Assembly (NCBI GenBank): GCA_022826485.1
Contig: JAJDUU010000037.1
Location: 1-61,863 of the forward strand
DNA from: Chloroflexota bacterium
Lineage (GTDB): Bacteria > Chloroflexota > UBA11872
Direction: 5' to 3'
DNA length: 61,863 bases
Part shown: one piece after another, positions 33,096 to 42,714 of the stretch
Layout of the letters: each line of letters opens with the position of its first letter
How positions within the stretch are numbered: position 1 is the first letter of the stretch
The notes under the pieces: generated by a model
Databases searched by the model: none
Told to the model about the DNA's origin: nothing
The model's input: the letters and a program-made list of their open reading frames with translations, nothing else
Program-made: the position numbers and the translations under genes

Positions 33096-34223
33096 CTAGA
33101 CCGACTCCTCGATCGACGCCGGACGGACGGGACGACCTTCGGCGGCGGACCGGCTCAGGGCGATGTGCGTGCGCATGGTGCGCAGCACCTGCGCGGCGCT
33201 TACCCACGGCTCGCGGCCCTCGTGGACGGCCTGCAGAAAGTCGGCGCGCGAGGCCAGGAAGGAATCCGGCATCAGGGAGTGGCGCAGGGGCAGCTCAACC
33301 ATGAGGCCGCGCGGGGTGTGCGGTCCGTATCGCAGCGTTGGACGCCGCATCGTCGCCGGCGGCGGCGCGCCGGCGTCCTGCCGGCCGTCCACGCTGGCGC
33401 GCTCACCCACGGCCACGAAGTCCATCTGGCGACGGTGCCGCGTGGCGAAGTCGAAGAGGAGCGTGGCGTTGGCCCCGTCGGCGAATCTGAGCGTGCCGCT
33501 GAACACCGAGCCGACGCCGTCGACGCGGCGGCTCCAGTGCGCGTAGACCTCTTCGGGTTCCTGCTCGAACCACGTCAGCAACGTGTCGGCGGCGTGCACC
33601 ACGTTGTCGTAGGCCGCATCGAACGCGTTGGTGTGCTGGCGTCCCACGGCCGAGTGGTAGAGATACGAGGCCGAGATGAGCGGGCCGGTCACGCCGGCCT
33701 GGATCAACGACCGAATGCCATGCGGCACCGGCGCGAAACGCGTGTTGTGATCGACGGCGAGCGTGATGCCCCCGGCGTGGGCCGTGTCGACCATGGCGCG
33801 GCACTGGGCGTAGGTGGCGGCGAAGGGCTTCGCCATGAGCACATGGACACCTCGTCGAGCCGCCTCCTCGACCGCGGCGACGCGCGTCGGCGAGAGTCCC
33901 ACGTCCCAGCGAATGTTGACGTCCACCACGTCGAGGTCGACCGCGTCGAGCATCTCCCGGAAGTCCGCGAACACATGCTCGACGCCCCAGCGGCGCTGAA
34001 TGGCCGCGCGCGCCTCGGGGTCGGGATCGGCGGCGGCCACCGGCGTCAGCCCGGCCTGGCGATAGGCCGGAAGGACCGAGTTGTGCACGACGCGACCGGC
34101 GCCGATGAGCCCGATGCGTACGTCCTGCGGAATCGGCCTGCCGAGCGAGGGCGGCGTCAGCGGAACGGCGGCGACTTCGTCGAGAGAAGCCGGGGGTGGC
34201 GTGTCCGGCTCCTGGAGGATCAT
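33096..34223 (-). CDS. Gfo/Idh/MocA family oxidoreductase
   Basis: 375 aa. A 34-residue proline-rich leader precedes the Rossmann motif RIGLIGAGRVVH (36-47). The family signature is modified to VLMAKPFAATYAQC (AKP for EKP, about 126-139). The active-site region is SAVGRQHTNAFDAAYDNVVHAADTLL. The start overlaps the stop of the upstream isomerase by four bases (ATGA, 34220-34223), so the isomerase and this dehydrogenase are coupled, a pairing common in inositol and keto-sugar breakdown. Confidence 0.85.
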   Translation of the reverse strand: MILQEPDTPPPASLDEVAAVPLTPPSLGRPIPQDVRIGLIGAGRVVHNSVLPAYRQAGLTPVAAADPDPEARAAIQRRWGVEHVFADFREMLDAVDLDVVDVNIRWDVGLSPTRVAAVEEAARRGVHVLMAKPFAATYAQCRAMVDTAHAGGITLAVDHNTRFAPVPHGIRSLIQAGVTGPLISASYLYHSAVGRQHTNAFDAAYDNVVHAADTLLTWFEQEPEEVYAHWSRRVDGVGSVFSGTLRFADGANATLLFDFATRHRRQMDFVAVGERASVDGRQDAGAPPPATMRRPTLRYGPHTPRGLMVELPLRHSLMPDSFLASRADFLQAVHEGREPWVSAAQVLRTMRTHIALSRSAAEGRPVRPASIEESV

Positions 34224-35218
34224 TCGACACCCGCCAGGATCGGTCGCACGTACGCAGCGGCGTCCCGCACGCCCTCGGCATGGTCCTGATACGGATCCTC
34301 ATTCTCGAGGCTCAGCGCGCCGGCGTAGCCCACGTCCCGTAGCGCCTCGAAGAACGCCGTCCACGTGTCGTCGCCGTGGCCGCGGCCAACGGTTCGGTGC
34401 ACCCAGGCGCGCGGGGCGTCGGCGCCGAATCGCCGCCCGTCCAGCACGCCCGCCGTGGCGAGCTCGTCGGCAATGAGCTGGGTGTCCTTGACGTGCACGT
34501 GCGCCACCGAGTCGCCCAGGGCGCGCACCACCGCGGCGGGATCCATGCGCTGCCAGAAGAGGTGGCTGGGGTCGACGTTGGCGGAGATGACGGGTCCCAC
34601 CGCGTCGCGCAGCCGTTGGAACGTCGGCACGTTGTAGACCAGGTGCATGGGGTGCAGCTCCAGCGCCACGCGCTCGATTCCGCGGCTGATCGCGTAGCCC
34701 GCCAGGTCGCGCCAGAGGCCCCCGGCCGCTTGCCAATGGCGCTCGCGCAGCGCCACCGACTCCTCGGGCCAGGGAAAGCTCACCCAGTTGACGGTGCTGG
34801 CCGCGAGGCCGTCGCCGCCGGCGCCGGACATGCTGATGACCGTGCGGACGTCCAGCAGACTGGCAAGCTCAATGGTGCGCCGGATGAGTCGCCGGGCGCG
34901 CCCGCCGGTCCGTGGGTGCAGCGGCATGCCGGCGGCGTTGAGCGCCGCGATCGATAGTCCACGGTCGGCGATCATGGCGCTGAATTCGCGCCGCAGTTGC
35001 GCGTTTGCCACCAAGAGCTCCGCCGCCGCCAACTGACCGGCCTGGGTGATCTCGACCACCTCGGCCCCGATCTCGGCCGCCAGATCGAGTGACGCCTCGA
35101 ACTCCGAGCGGGTGACGGTGGATCGCTCCCAGCGCGGCTTGGACGCGGCGTCGTTCGGTTCCACGTCGATGCGGCCATGCGACACCGTGAACAGGCGGAC
35201 CAGCAGGCCCAGGCGCAT
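34220..35218 (-). CDS. Sugar phosphate isomerase/epimerase (xylose isomerase-like TIM barrel)
   Basis: 332 aa AP-endonuclease-2-type TIM barrel. Metal and substrate residues are present in order: Glu in VALELHPMHLVYN, Asp/His in NVDPSHLFWQ, His in VAHVHVKDT and Glu in LSLENEDP. These enzymes isomerise or epimerise keto sugars or inosose. It overlaps the following Gfo/Idh gene by four bases, which fits a dehydrogenase-isomerase module for a cyclitol or keto-sugar. Confidence 0.88.
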   Translation of the reverse strand: MRLGLLVRLFTVSHGRIDVEPNDAASKPRWERSTVTRSEFEASLDLAAEIGAEVVEITQAGQLAAAELLVANAQLRREFSAMIADRGLSIAALNAAGMPLHPRTGGRARRLIRRTIELASLLDVRTVISMSGAGGDGLAASTVNWVSFPWPEESVALRERHWQAAGGLWRDLAGYAISRGIERVALELHPMHLVYNVPTFQRLRDAVGPVISANVDPSHLFWQRMDPAAVVRALGDSVAHVHVKDTQLIADELATAGVLDGRRFGADAPRAWVHRTVGRGHGDDTWTAFFEALRDVGYAGALSLENEDPYQDHAEGVRDAAAYVRPILAGVE

Positions 35219-35251
35219 GGCTACCGCACCCTTCGGGGATTCAGCGGCGGA

Positions 35252-36451
35252 CTAGGTCGCGAGGCTCTGCACGTCGATTACGGCGCGACAGATTCGCTGC
35301 GACGGCAGGCCGATGGTTCCCAGCTCGCGGGTGAAATCCGAGTCGGAGTAGATGACGTGCAGCCGGTCGTCCCGGTACATCTTCGAGGTGTAGGAGCAGC
35401 CGCCGCGCGTGTGGAAGGCGAAGGGCGTCTCCCAGTGCTCGCCGTTGCCGTCCAGGCTCAGCATCACGTGCGTGACCTGCGGGTGTCCGTAAGCGCCGCG
35501 GCCGGAAGCGCAGGCGAGAATGCCGTTGGGCAGCAGCGTGAGCCGGGGCTTGACCGCCTGCCAGCCGGTGTTGGTGGGCGTGGACCAGGTGCGGCCGCCG
35601 TCGGTGGAGCGCGACTGGAACATCGGGGAGTAGCTGCCGGTCCGCATCACGCAGAGGATGTCGCCGTTGGCCGTGACCACCAGATCGGCCTCGTCGAACC
35701 CCTCCTCGACCGGACGGTCGGCATGGCCGTAGACCGGGGCGACCTCGCCGGCGTCGAACTTGTGGACGAAGTCCCAGGTGTATCCCTGGTCGCTCGAACG
35801 CACGATGAAGACGCCGACGCGTGTATTGCGGACGCGGCCCTTGGAATCGGTGATCCACTCGCTTCGGGGAAGGACGTCCACCCACTCCAGGGCCGTCAGG
35901 TAGTCGCCGTTGTCCAGCTCGATGAGCGAGCTATAGGACTGGTACGAGGCGCGCTCGAACGGCAGATCGCGCACCTTGAAGGTGTGCTTCTCCAGCGGCT
36001 CGCCGGCTTTGGACCAGCGCCGCCAGAGGAACGTGGGGCTGTCGACTTGCCCCACATCGTGATAGGAGCCCGAGGTGCGGTCCTTCCAGCGCTCCGCCAT
36101 CTCCACGGTGTCGTGGTCGATGTGCACGATGCTGTCGTCGCGCGGGTATCCCAGAATGCCCGAGGCGAACTCGATGCCCTTGCGGCCCGTGTCCGGGTGG
36201 ACGTAGACCATGGGGTGATCGTCCGGCGCCTCGCGCCAGGAGGCGCCGGCGTCGTCCGAGACGGCGAGCTCCAGCGGCTCGTGGCCGCCGTGACGCCCGT
36301 GGTGATAGCTCAAGAACATGTGGTCGCCCTCGAGCTCCACCAGGCCCGGGAAGTTGATGACCGAGTCGGTGGTCTCGAACCAGGTATCGATGCGCTCGAC
36401 GCTGATCGACGCCGTGCGGCCGTTCCGTTCGTATACCGCTTGACGCAGCAT
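35252..36451 (-). CDS. Sialidase-like propeller protein, tandem copy 4 (last in array)
   Basis: 399 aa with Asp boxes SDDAGASW, SSDQGYTW, STDGGRTW and a variant SLDGNGEHW. Shared family signatures: SVERIDTWFETTDSVINFPG near the N terminus, EGFDEADLVVTANGDILCVMR, GSYSPMFQSRS, GHPQVTHVMLSLDG, GGCSYTSKM and LPSQRICRAVIDV at the C terminus. No signal peptide. The Cys near GCSYT is constant in all four copies. It is 33 bp upstream of the isomerase gene on the same strand, linking the array to the catabolic block. Confidence 0.85.
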   Translation of the reverse strand: MLRQAVYERNGRTASISVERIDTWFETTDSVINFPGLVELEGDHMFLSYHHGRHGGHEPLELAVSDDAGASWREAPDDHPMVYVHPDTGRKGIEFASGILGYPRDDSIVHIDHDTVEMAERWKDRTSGSYHDVGQVDSPTFLWRRWSKAGEPLEKHTFKVRDLPFERASYQSYSSLIELDNGDYLTALEWVDVLPRSEWITDSKGRVRNTRVGVFIVRSSDQGYTWDFVHKFDAGEVAPVYGHADRPVEEGFDEADLVVTANGDILCVMRTGSYSPMFQSRSTDGGRTWSTPTNTGWQAVKPRLTLLPNGILACASGRGAYGHPQVTHVMLSLDGNGEHWETPFAFHTRGGCSYTSKMYRDDRLHVIYSDSDFTRELGTIGLPSQRICRAVIDVQSLAT

Positions 36452-36671
36452 GAGTGCGACTCCGGTTATTGGGCGTCGAAATGCTAGCCCCGGGGGCGGG
36501 CGCGTGTCGAACCTCGAAACGTGTCTCTTCGATTCTGCGCCGACATCTGGAACCGAGCCGCGGACGGTTCATTTCCTGCGATCGAGATTGGGGCTCTCGA
36601 TTCCTCGCTGCGCTCGGAATGACAGGCGGGGGCGCTGTTTGCGCCCGGCAAACCGCCCTTCGAGACGCTGC
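36452..36671. repeat. Intergenic gap with GATTCCTCGCTGCGCTCGGAATGACAG repeat
   Basis: 220 bp between sialidase-like copies 3 and 4. The element at about 36599-36625 belongs to the family also seen near 11309 and 16553. No gene is seen in the rest. Confidence 0.7.
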
Positions 36672-37838
36672 TTAGCTTTCGTGCAGGCGCACGTCGATCA
36701 CGGCCCGTCGGATGCGCTGCGACGGGAGGTTGTGCGTGCCGAAGGGCCGCGTGAAGTCGGAGTGGGAGAAGACGACGTGCAGCTGCCCGTCCCGGACCAT
36801 CGTGGACGTGTAGGAGCAGCCTGGTCCGGTGTGGAAGCAGAAGGGCGCTTCCCAGTGGTTGCCGGTGCCGTCGAGGCTGATCATCACGTGGGTGACCTGT
36901 GGGTGGCCGTAGCCGCCGCGGCCGGCGGCGCAGGTGAGCACGCCGTTGGGCAAGAGGTTGAGCCGCGGCTTGACGCCCTGCCAGCCGACCGGCGCGGGCG
37001 TTCCCCAGGTGTGGCCGCCGTCTGTCGAGCGCGTTTGCCACATGGGGGAGTACGAGCCGGTGCGGTTGACGCAGAGAATGTCGCCGTTGGCGGCGACCAC
37101 CAGGTCGGCCTCGGTGAGCCCCTCGTCCACGGCCTGGTCGCCCACGCCGTAGACCAGATTCAACTCTTCGGGTCTGAACGCGGTGACGAAGTCCCACGTC
37201 CGGCCGCGGTCGCGCGACCGGACGATGAAGGTCGTCATGGTGATGGCCCAGCGGTGTCGACCGTCGTCTCGGACGTCGTCGGTCTTCCGCGGCGGTCCGA
37301 CCTGGGCCTCCATGGCGGCGAGCAGGCTGCCGTCGTCGAGGTCCAGGATCTTGGCGTAGGTCTGGTAGGAGGCGGTCTCCCAGGGCAGCCCGGAGATCTT
37401 GAACTCGTGCCTGTCGATGGGGTCGCCGTTCGAGCGCCAGGTGCCCAGGTGAAAGGTCGGGTCGTTCTCCTGCATCACCAGGTGGAACGGACCTACGTAC
37501 TTGTCCCACGTGCGCCGGTTGGCCTCGACCGTGTTGTGCTCCAGCCGCATGATCGTGCCGTCGCGGAGATATCCCAGGCTGCCGCCGCCGAAGTCCATGC
37601 CGGGCGGCGGGTCGCCCCAGGTCTCACCGTCGTCGGTCGAGAAGGCGTCGCGTTTGGGCTCCACGTCGGCGATGGCGTGCTGCGAGCGGCTGAAGCGCAT
37701 GATGAGACAGTCGTCGGCGAGCTCGATGACGCTGGGAAAGTTGAGGATGACTTCGGTGTCTTCCTGCCAGGTGTCGATGCGCTCGACGCTGAGAGTTGCG
37801 GTGCGCTCGCCGTCGCTGTAGGTGGCGGACTCGAGCAT
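36672..37838 (-). CDS. Sialidase-like propeller protein, tandem copy 3
   Basis: 388 aa. Asp boxes STDDGETW, SRDRGRTW, STDGGHTW and SLDGTGNHW. It carries the same conserved blocks as the other copies (SVERIDTWQEDTEVILNFPS, EGLTEADLVVAANGDILCVN, GSYSPMWQTRS, GGYGHPQVTHVMISLDG, GPGCSYTSTM, LPSQRIRRAVIDV). The start MLESATYSDGE aligns with copy 2. The loop around 120-160 differs most between copies, so the four may recognise related but distinct glycans. Confidence 0.85.
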   Translation of the reverse strand: MLESATYSDGERTATLSVERIDTWQEDTEVILNFPSVIELADDCLIMRFSRSQHAIADVEPKRDAFSTDDGETWGDPPPGMDFGGGSLGYLRDGTIMRLEHNTVEANRRTWDKYVGPFHLVMQENDPTFHLGTWRSNGDPIDRHEFKISGLPWETASYQTYAKILDLDDGSLLAAMEAQVGPPRKTDDVRDDGRHRWAITMTTFIVRSRDRGRTWDFVTAFRPEELNLVYGVGDQAVDEGLTEADLVVAANGDILCVNRTGSYSPMWQTRSTDGGHTWGTPAPVGWQGVKPRLNLLPNGVLTCAAGRGGYGHPQVTHVMISLDGTGNHWEAPFCFHTGPGCSYTSTMVRDGQLHVVFSHSDFTRPFGTHNLPSQRIRRAVIDVRLHES

Positions 37839-37892
37839 CGGAACTAACCTCCTGCGCGGCGGCTTGCCGGCGTCATCTCGCGGTGCGGCCGA

Positions 37893-39092
37893 TCAACCAT
37901 CGAGAACGGTGACATCCAGGACTGCCCGGCGAATGGTCTGGGACGGTAACTGGTTGGTGCCCATGTCGCGGGTGAAGTCCGAGTGCGAGTAGACCACGTG
38001 CAGCCGGTCGTCCCGCTGCATGGTCGAGGTGTAGGAGCAGCCGGGTCCGGTGTGGAAGGCGAACGGCGGCTCCCAGTGGCGGCCGGTGCCATCCAGGCTC
38101 AGGGTCACGTGCGTGACCTGGGGATGGCCATAGGCCCCGCGCCCCGCGGCGCAGGCCAGCACGCCGTTGGGCAGCAGCTCGAGGCGCGGCTTGACGCCCT
38201 GCCAGCCGACGTTGACCGGGGTCGACCAGGTGCGTCCGCCATCCTCGGAGCGCGACATGTGCATCGGCGAGTAGGACCCGGTGCGGAACATGCACAGGAT
38301 GTCGTCGTTGGCGAGCCTGACGAGATCGGCCTCGTTGAAGCCTTCGTCCAAGGGCCGGTCGGCGGGGCCGTACACGGGCTTGAGCGCGTAGGCGTCGAAG
38401 GCGTGGACGAAGTCCCAGCTCTTGCCGCGGTCGCCGGACCGCACGATGAAGACGCTGGTGATCGTTTTGCGCACGCGGCCGTTGGGCAGGGTCTGCCACT
38501 CGTCTTCGGGAACGATCCTCACCCACTCCAGCGCCGTGAGGAAGTCGCCGTCGTCGAGTTCGAGCAGGCGCGAATAGCACTGGTAGGAGGCGCGACTCCA
38601 CGGCATGCCGCGCACCTTGAACGGGAAGCTCTCGATCGGCGTGGCGTCGGCCGTCCAGCGATGGAAGCGGAATGTGGGGTCTTCCTCCTGGAACTGGTCG
38701 TGATAGGGCCCGTGCGCGCGGTCGTAACCCACCGAAAGGGCGTGCTCGGTGCTGTGATTGATGCGCACGAAGGAGCCGTCGCGCAGGTGTCCGGTCACTC
38801 CTGAGTCATGGGTCTCGTTGATGAGACCGGTGCGCGCATCGCGCGAGAGCAACGGAAAGTCGTTGGGTAGGCGCCGCCAGCTAGTCCCGGCGTCATTGGA
38901 CAGGAAGGCCCAGGTGGGCTCCTCGCCGCCGTGGCGGCCGTGGTGGATCGTCATGAAGAGGCGGTCGCCGTCCAGCTCGACGACGCCGGGGAAGTTGATA
39001 ATTGACTCGCGGTCTTCCAGCCAGGTGTCGATGCGGTCGACGCCGATGCGCACCGAGCGCGAGCCGTCGGTGTAGGTGGCGCTCTCGATCAT
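37893..39092 (-). CDS. Sialidase-like propeller protein, tandem copy 2
   Basis: 399 aa from ATG 39092 (MIESATYTDGS), chosen because it aligns with the starts of copies 1 and 3. Asp boxes SNDAGTSW, SGDRGKSW, SEDGGRTW and SLDGTGRHW. Conserved blocks: GVDRIDTWLEDRESIINFPG, MTIHHGRHGGEEP, EGFNEADLVRLANDDILCM, GSYSPMHMSRS, GPGCSYTSTM, LPSQTIRRAVLDV. It shares LEWV--VP--EW with copy 4, suggesting those two are closest. Confidence 0.85.
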   Translation of the reverse strand: MIESATYTDGSRSVRIGVDRIDTWLEDRESIINFPGVVELDGDRLFMTIHHGRHGGEEPTWAFLSNDAGTSWRRLPNDFPLLSRDARTGLINETHDSGVTGHLRDGSFVRINHSTEHALSVGYDRAHGPYHDQFQEEDPTFRFHRWTADATPIESFPFKVRGMPWSRASYQCYSRLLELDDGDFLTALEWVRIVPEDEWQTLPNGRVRKTITSVFIVRSGDRGKSWDFVHAFDAYALKPVYGPADRPLDEGFNEADLVRLANDDILCMFRTGSYSPMHMSRSEDGGRTWSTPVNVGWQGVKPRLELLPNGVLACAAGRGAYGHPQVTHVTLSLDGTGRHWEPPFAFHTGPGCSYTSTMQRDDRLHVVYSHSDFTRDMGTNQLPSQTIRRAVLDVTVLDG

Positions 39093-39164
39093 CGGTGCTC
39101 GGTGGTCCACGCGGCGTGCCGCGTGGGAGCCTCGATCCGATACGTTGCCGCCGTGCGGCCCATT

Positions 39165-40373
39165 TCAGGCATCCTCCACCTCCACGTTGATCACCGCGCG
39201 CCGGATGCGCTGCGAGGGCAGCTGGTTCGTACCCATCTCGCGGGTGAAGTCCGAGTGCGAGAAGACGACGTGCAACTGACCGTCCTGGACGAAGGTCGTG
39301 GTGTAGGAGCAGCCGGGGCCGGTGTGAAACGGGAACGGCGTCTCCCAGTGGTTGCCGGTTCCGTCGAGGCTCAGGATCACGTGCGTGACCTGCGGATGCC
39401 CATAGCCGCCGCGCCCTGAGACTGCCGCCAGGACTCCGTTCGGCAGGAGGTGGAGCCGCGGTTTCACGGCGGGCCAGCCCATGCTCTCCGGCTCGGTCCA
39501 CGTTTCGCCGCCGTCCGTGGAGCGCGTCTGGAAAATCGGCGAGTAGGAACCGCTGCGCATGATCAGCACCAGGTCGCCGTTGGCCGCGATCTCCAGGTCG
39601 GCCTCGTCGAACCCTTCGTCGACGGCTCGGTCGTGCGGTCCGTAGACCTGCTCGTGCTCCCAGGGATGGAAGGCCGCGGTGACCTCCCAGGTCTGGCCGT
39701 TGTCGTGCGAGCGGATGATGCCCACCGAGAACCGCATGTTGTAGTGCGCACGGCCGCGGCGGTCCACGCCCGGCAGGCGCGGCGGGGCGCCGGCCAGCAC
39801 GCCCACGGCCGTCAGCAACTCGCCGTCGCCGAGCTCGAGGATCCTGGCGTAGTTCTCATAGGACCCCGTCTCCCAGGGCGTGTTCTGAAGGGTGATGAGG
39901 CGGTTTTCCAGCGATTCGCCGGTGTTGCTCCAGCGCCGCCAGCGCAGCGTGTGATCCGGCGTTTGCATGATGGCGTGCATCGGACCCTCGCGCCGGTTCC
40001 ATTGGCGATGCTCGAGATCGGCCTGGTGGACGTCGATGTGGGTGATGGTGCCGTCTTGCATGTAGCCGCGGTTGCCGCCGGCGAAGGTGAGAAAGTTCTC
40101 GCCCGTTTGCGGGTGGGCGTCCAGGAACGGGCTGTCGAGCCCGAGCGGCGTCCAGGTGGCGCCGCCGTCTTCGGAAAGGAAGGTGCGCAGCGGTTCGCCG
40201 TCGGGTTCCCCGTGACGGGCGTGGTTGGCGCTCAGCACCAGCCGATCCCCGTCGAGCACCACGATGCCCGGAAAGTTCACGATGGTGTCGGTGTATTCGA
40301 GGAACGTATCGATGCGCTCGACCGAAATGGTGGCGCGTCGTCCGTCGCGCGCGTACGTGGCCGTGGTCAACAT
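39165..40373 (-). CDS. Sialidase-like propeller protein, tandem copy 1 (first in array)
   Basis: 402 aa from ATG 40373 (MLTTATYARDG). Asp boxes SEDGGATW, SHDNGQTW, STDGGETW and SLDGTGNHW. Blocks: SVERIDTFLEYTDTIVNFPG, LSANHARHGEPDGEP, EGFDEADLEIAANGDLVLIM, GSYSPIFQTRS, GPGCSYTTTF, LPSQRIRRAVINV. It is the promoter-proximal member of the minus-strand block. The 248-bp gap to the divergent ABC permease gene should hold its promoter. Confidence 0.85.
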   Translation of the reverse strand: MLTTATYARDGRRATISVERIDTFLEYTDTIVNFPGIVVLDGDRLVLSANHARHGEPDGEPLRTFLSEDGGATWTPLGLDSPFLDAHPQTGENFLTFAGGNRGYMQDGTITHIDVHQADLEHRQWNRREGPMHAIMQTPDHTLRWRRWSNTGESLENRLITLQNTPWETGSYENYARILELGDGELLTAVGVLAGAPPRLPGVDRRGRAHYNMRFSVGIIRSHDNGQTWEVTAAFHPWEHEQVYGPHDRAVDEGFDEADLEIAANGDLVLIMRSGSYSPIFQTRSTDGGETWTEPESMGWPAVKPRLHLLPNGVLAAVSGRGGYGHPQVTHVILSLDGTGNHWETPFPFHTGPGCSYTTTFVQDGQLHVVFSHSDFTREMGTNQLPSQRIRRAVINVEVEDA

Positions 40374-40621
40374 GGGCCTGAGCTCCCTTGAGGCCCGCCG
40401 GGCCGCAAAACCGTGGTGGCCTGAGTACACCACGCCCGCACGCGGCGCGCGAGTGTCACGAGTGCGGCGCGTGGCACCGGGGTAATCGGATCGTGGTGGC
40501 GCCGGCGTCGGCCGGCCGTGTTGCCGGGCGGCGCGCCAATTGAGTAGCATGCCTGTACCCGGGAATCTTGCGCAGAGCGGACGCGCGACTCAGACACCAC
40601 GTTTCGGCGTGAAGGGATGAC

Positions 40622-41590
40622 ATGACCCAATACATCGTCCGCCGCATTCTCATCTCGATTCCGCTGCTGTTCTTGCTGTCGCTGACGTCGTTCATCGTCT
40701 TCCAGCTCGCGCCGGGCGACCCGATCCAGGCGTTGATCGACCCCGAAGAGATGCTCTACATGGGGCCCCACGACATCGAGGAGCTCCTCAAGGAGTACGG
40801 GCTCGACAAGCCGGTGCCGGTTCAGTACTTCCTCTGGCTGAAAGAAGCCATCACCGGGAACCTGGGGTACTCCATCCAGACGCACAACGTTCCGGTGCTT
40901 GAGCTGATTCTCGACCGGCTGCCTCCAACGATCAGCTTGATGACGGCGACGGTGGCGGTGGGCTTGGCCCTTGGTCTGCTGTTTGGCGTGATTTCCGCGC
41001 TCTACCAGTACTCGCGCTTGGACTACACGCTCACGATCAGCGCCTTCTTCATGCTGTCGGTGCCTGAGTTCTTCTTCGCCCTGATGGGAATGTTCATCTT
41101 TGCGGTGACCCTGGGGTGGTTTCCGACGTTTGGCATGTGGACGCCCGGTGGTGAGACCGGCATCAACTGGGATCTGCTGCATCACGCGGTGCTGCCGGTG
41201 TTCGCGCTGGCCATGAACGACATCGCCGGCCTGATGCGCTATGCGCGCGCGTCGGTGCTCGACACCATTTCCGCCGACTTCGTCACCACGGCCCGGGCCA
41301 AAGGCCTGAGCGAGCGGCTCATTCTCTGGAAGCACGTGTTCCGCAACGCGCTCATCCCCATCGTCACGCTCATCGGTCTGCGGCTGCCGGTGCTGTTCGG
41401 CGGGGCGCTCATCGTTGAAACGATTTTCCGCTGGCCGGGCGTCGGTTTGCTGGGCTACACCGCTCTGCTGCAGCGCGACTACCCGGTTATCATGGGCGTG
41501 CTGATCATCTCGTCGGTCATCACGCTGGCCGCCAACCTATTGACCGATATTGCGTACGCCTGGGTCGATCCACGGGTGCGCCACTCATGA
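40622..41590 (+). CDS. ABC transporter permease, DppB/OppB type
   Basis: 322 aa, six transmembrane helices. The N terminus YIVRRILISIPLLFLLSLTS is the usual first helix of DppB proteins; a periplasmic loop follows (about 30-95), and the EAA coupling loop is seen at ADFVTTARAKGLSERLILWK. It forms a channel with the next gene for peptides, nickel or oligosaccharides. SD GAAGGGATG precedes ATG 40622. No substrate-binding protein or ATPase gene is present in this window. Confidence 0.92.
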   Translation: MTQYIVRRILISIPLLFLLSLTSFIVFQLAPGDPIQALIDPEEMLYMGPHDIEELLKEYGLDKPVPVQYFLWLKEAITGNLGYSIQTHNVPVLELILDRLPPTISLMTATVAVGLALGLLFGVISALYQYSRLDYTLTISAFFMLSVPEFFFALMGMFIFAVTLGWFPTFGMWTPGGETGINWDLLHHAVLPVFALAMNDIAGLMRYARASVLDTISADFVTTARAKGLSERLILWKHVFRNALIPIVTLIGLRLPVLFGGALIVETIFRWPGVGLLGYTALLQRDYPVIMGVLIISSVITLAANLLTDIAYAWVDPRVRHS

Positions 41591-41609
41591 GGCAACGCCG
41601 AGGGAGAGC

Positions 41610-42578
41610 ATGAGCACCGAGAGCCGAGCCGAGGGCGCATCCGCCTCTCAGACCGGTGGGGGCATGTCCCAGTCGGCTGCCGATCTGGCCGCGGAAGAGA
41701 TTATCGAGCTTCCGCCGGAGCTCTCGCCGTTTCGCCGGGCGTTTCGACGATTTCTCGCCCACAAGCTGGCTCTCGCGGGATTTATCTGTCTCATCATAAT
41801 GGCGCTGCTGGCCGCCACCCAGGCAATCGTGTCGCCGTTTGATCCCGAGAAGCCGCACCTGTTCAAAGTCAACCGGCCCCCGGACACCGTCAATTGGATG
41901 GGGACCGATCAGGTCGGCCGTGACGTGTTCGCCCGCATTCTGCAGGGTGCGCGCGTATCGCTGTCGGTGGGGATCGTCGCGGTCTCCATCTACGTCGTGA
42001 TCGGATTCATCATCGGCTCCATCGCGGGACTCGCCGGCGGCTACGTCGACGATGCGCTGATGCGCTTTACGGACTTCGTGATGACCTTTCCGACGTTTAT
42101 TCTCATCATCATTCTTGCGGGTATTACAGGCCCGAATATTTTCAACATCATGGTAATCATTGGGATCTTTGGCTGGCCGGGCCTGGCGCGGCTCTTCCGC
42201 GGCAACATCTTGGTGATGCGCGAACTGGAATACGTGATGGCGTCGAGCGCGCTGGGCGCCAGTCAGCGCTACATCATCATGCGGCACATCCTGCCAAACA
42301 TCGTCGGTCCCGTGACGGTGGCGATCACCCTGGGCGTGGCCGGTGCGATTCTGGCCGAGGCCGGGCTGAGCTTCCTTGGATTCGGCGTCACGGAGCCCGC
42401 CGCGAGTTGGGGGTCCATGATCAACAGCGCGCGCGGCATCGCCTTCCTGGCCGGCTTCCCCTGGCTGTGGATTGCGCCGGGCGCCGCGATCAGCCTCGCG
42501 GTCCTTTCGATCAACTTCATGGGTGACGGCCTGCGCGACGCCTTCGACGTGCGCGGACGCAGCCAGTCCGGCGAGTAG
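41610..42578 (+). CDS. ABC transporter permease, DppC/OppC type
   Basis: 322 aa. A cytoplasmic N-terminal segment of about 50 residues is followed by six helices; the DppC signature GTDQVGRDVFARILQGARVSL is at about 99-119 and the EAA loop at VMASSALGASQRYIIMRH. The C terminus GDGLRDAFDVRGR is typical. ATG 41610 has AGGGAGA directly upstream and lies 19 bp after the partner permease. In characterised operons this pair is accompanied by a binding protein and two ATPases, which are absent here. Confidence 0.92.
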   Translation: MSTESRAEGASASQTGGGMSQSAADLAAEEIIELPPELSPFRRAFRRFLAHKLALAGFICLIIMALLAATQAIVSPFDPEKPHLFKVNRPPDTVNWMGTDQVGRDVFARILQGARVSLSVGIVAVSIYVVIGFIIGSIAGLAGGYVDDALMRFTDFVMTFPTFILIIILAGITGPNIFNIMVIIGIFGWPGLARLFRGNILVMRELEYVMASSALGASQRYIIMRHILPNIVGPVTVAITLGVAGAILAEAGLSFLGFGVTEPAASWGSMINSARGIAFLAGFPWLWIAPGAAISLAVLSINFMGDGLRDAFDVRGRSQSGE

Positions 42579-42714
42579 CCCCAACGTCTAGCCGGTCGAT
42601 CGTCCGAATCTGAAGTCTTTCAGACCGAGGTCAACCTGCGTGTGCGACTGACGCCCTTCCAGCCTTAGTGCCGCCTGGTTTCCGCGGCGCCCTTCCGTCG
42701 GGCGGCGATGGCGC

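Noticed and set aside
42579-42714. Terminator between convergent ABC permease and DHDPS-family genes.
   Set aside because: Only a weak 5-bp stem (CTGAA/TTCAG) is present, without a T-tract on either strand.
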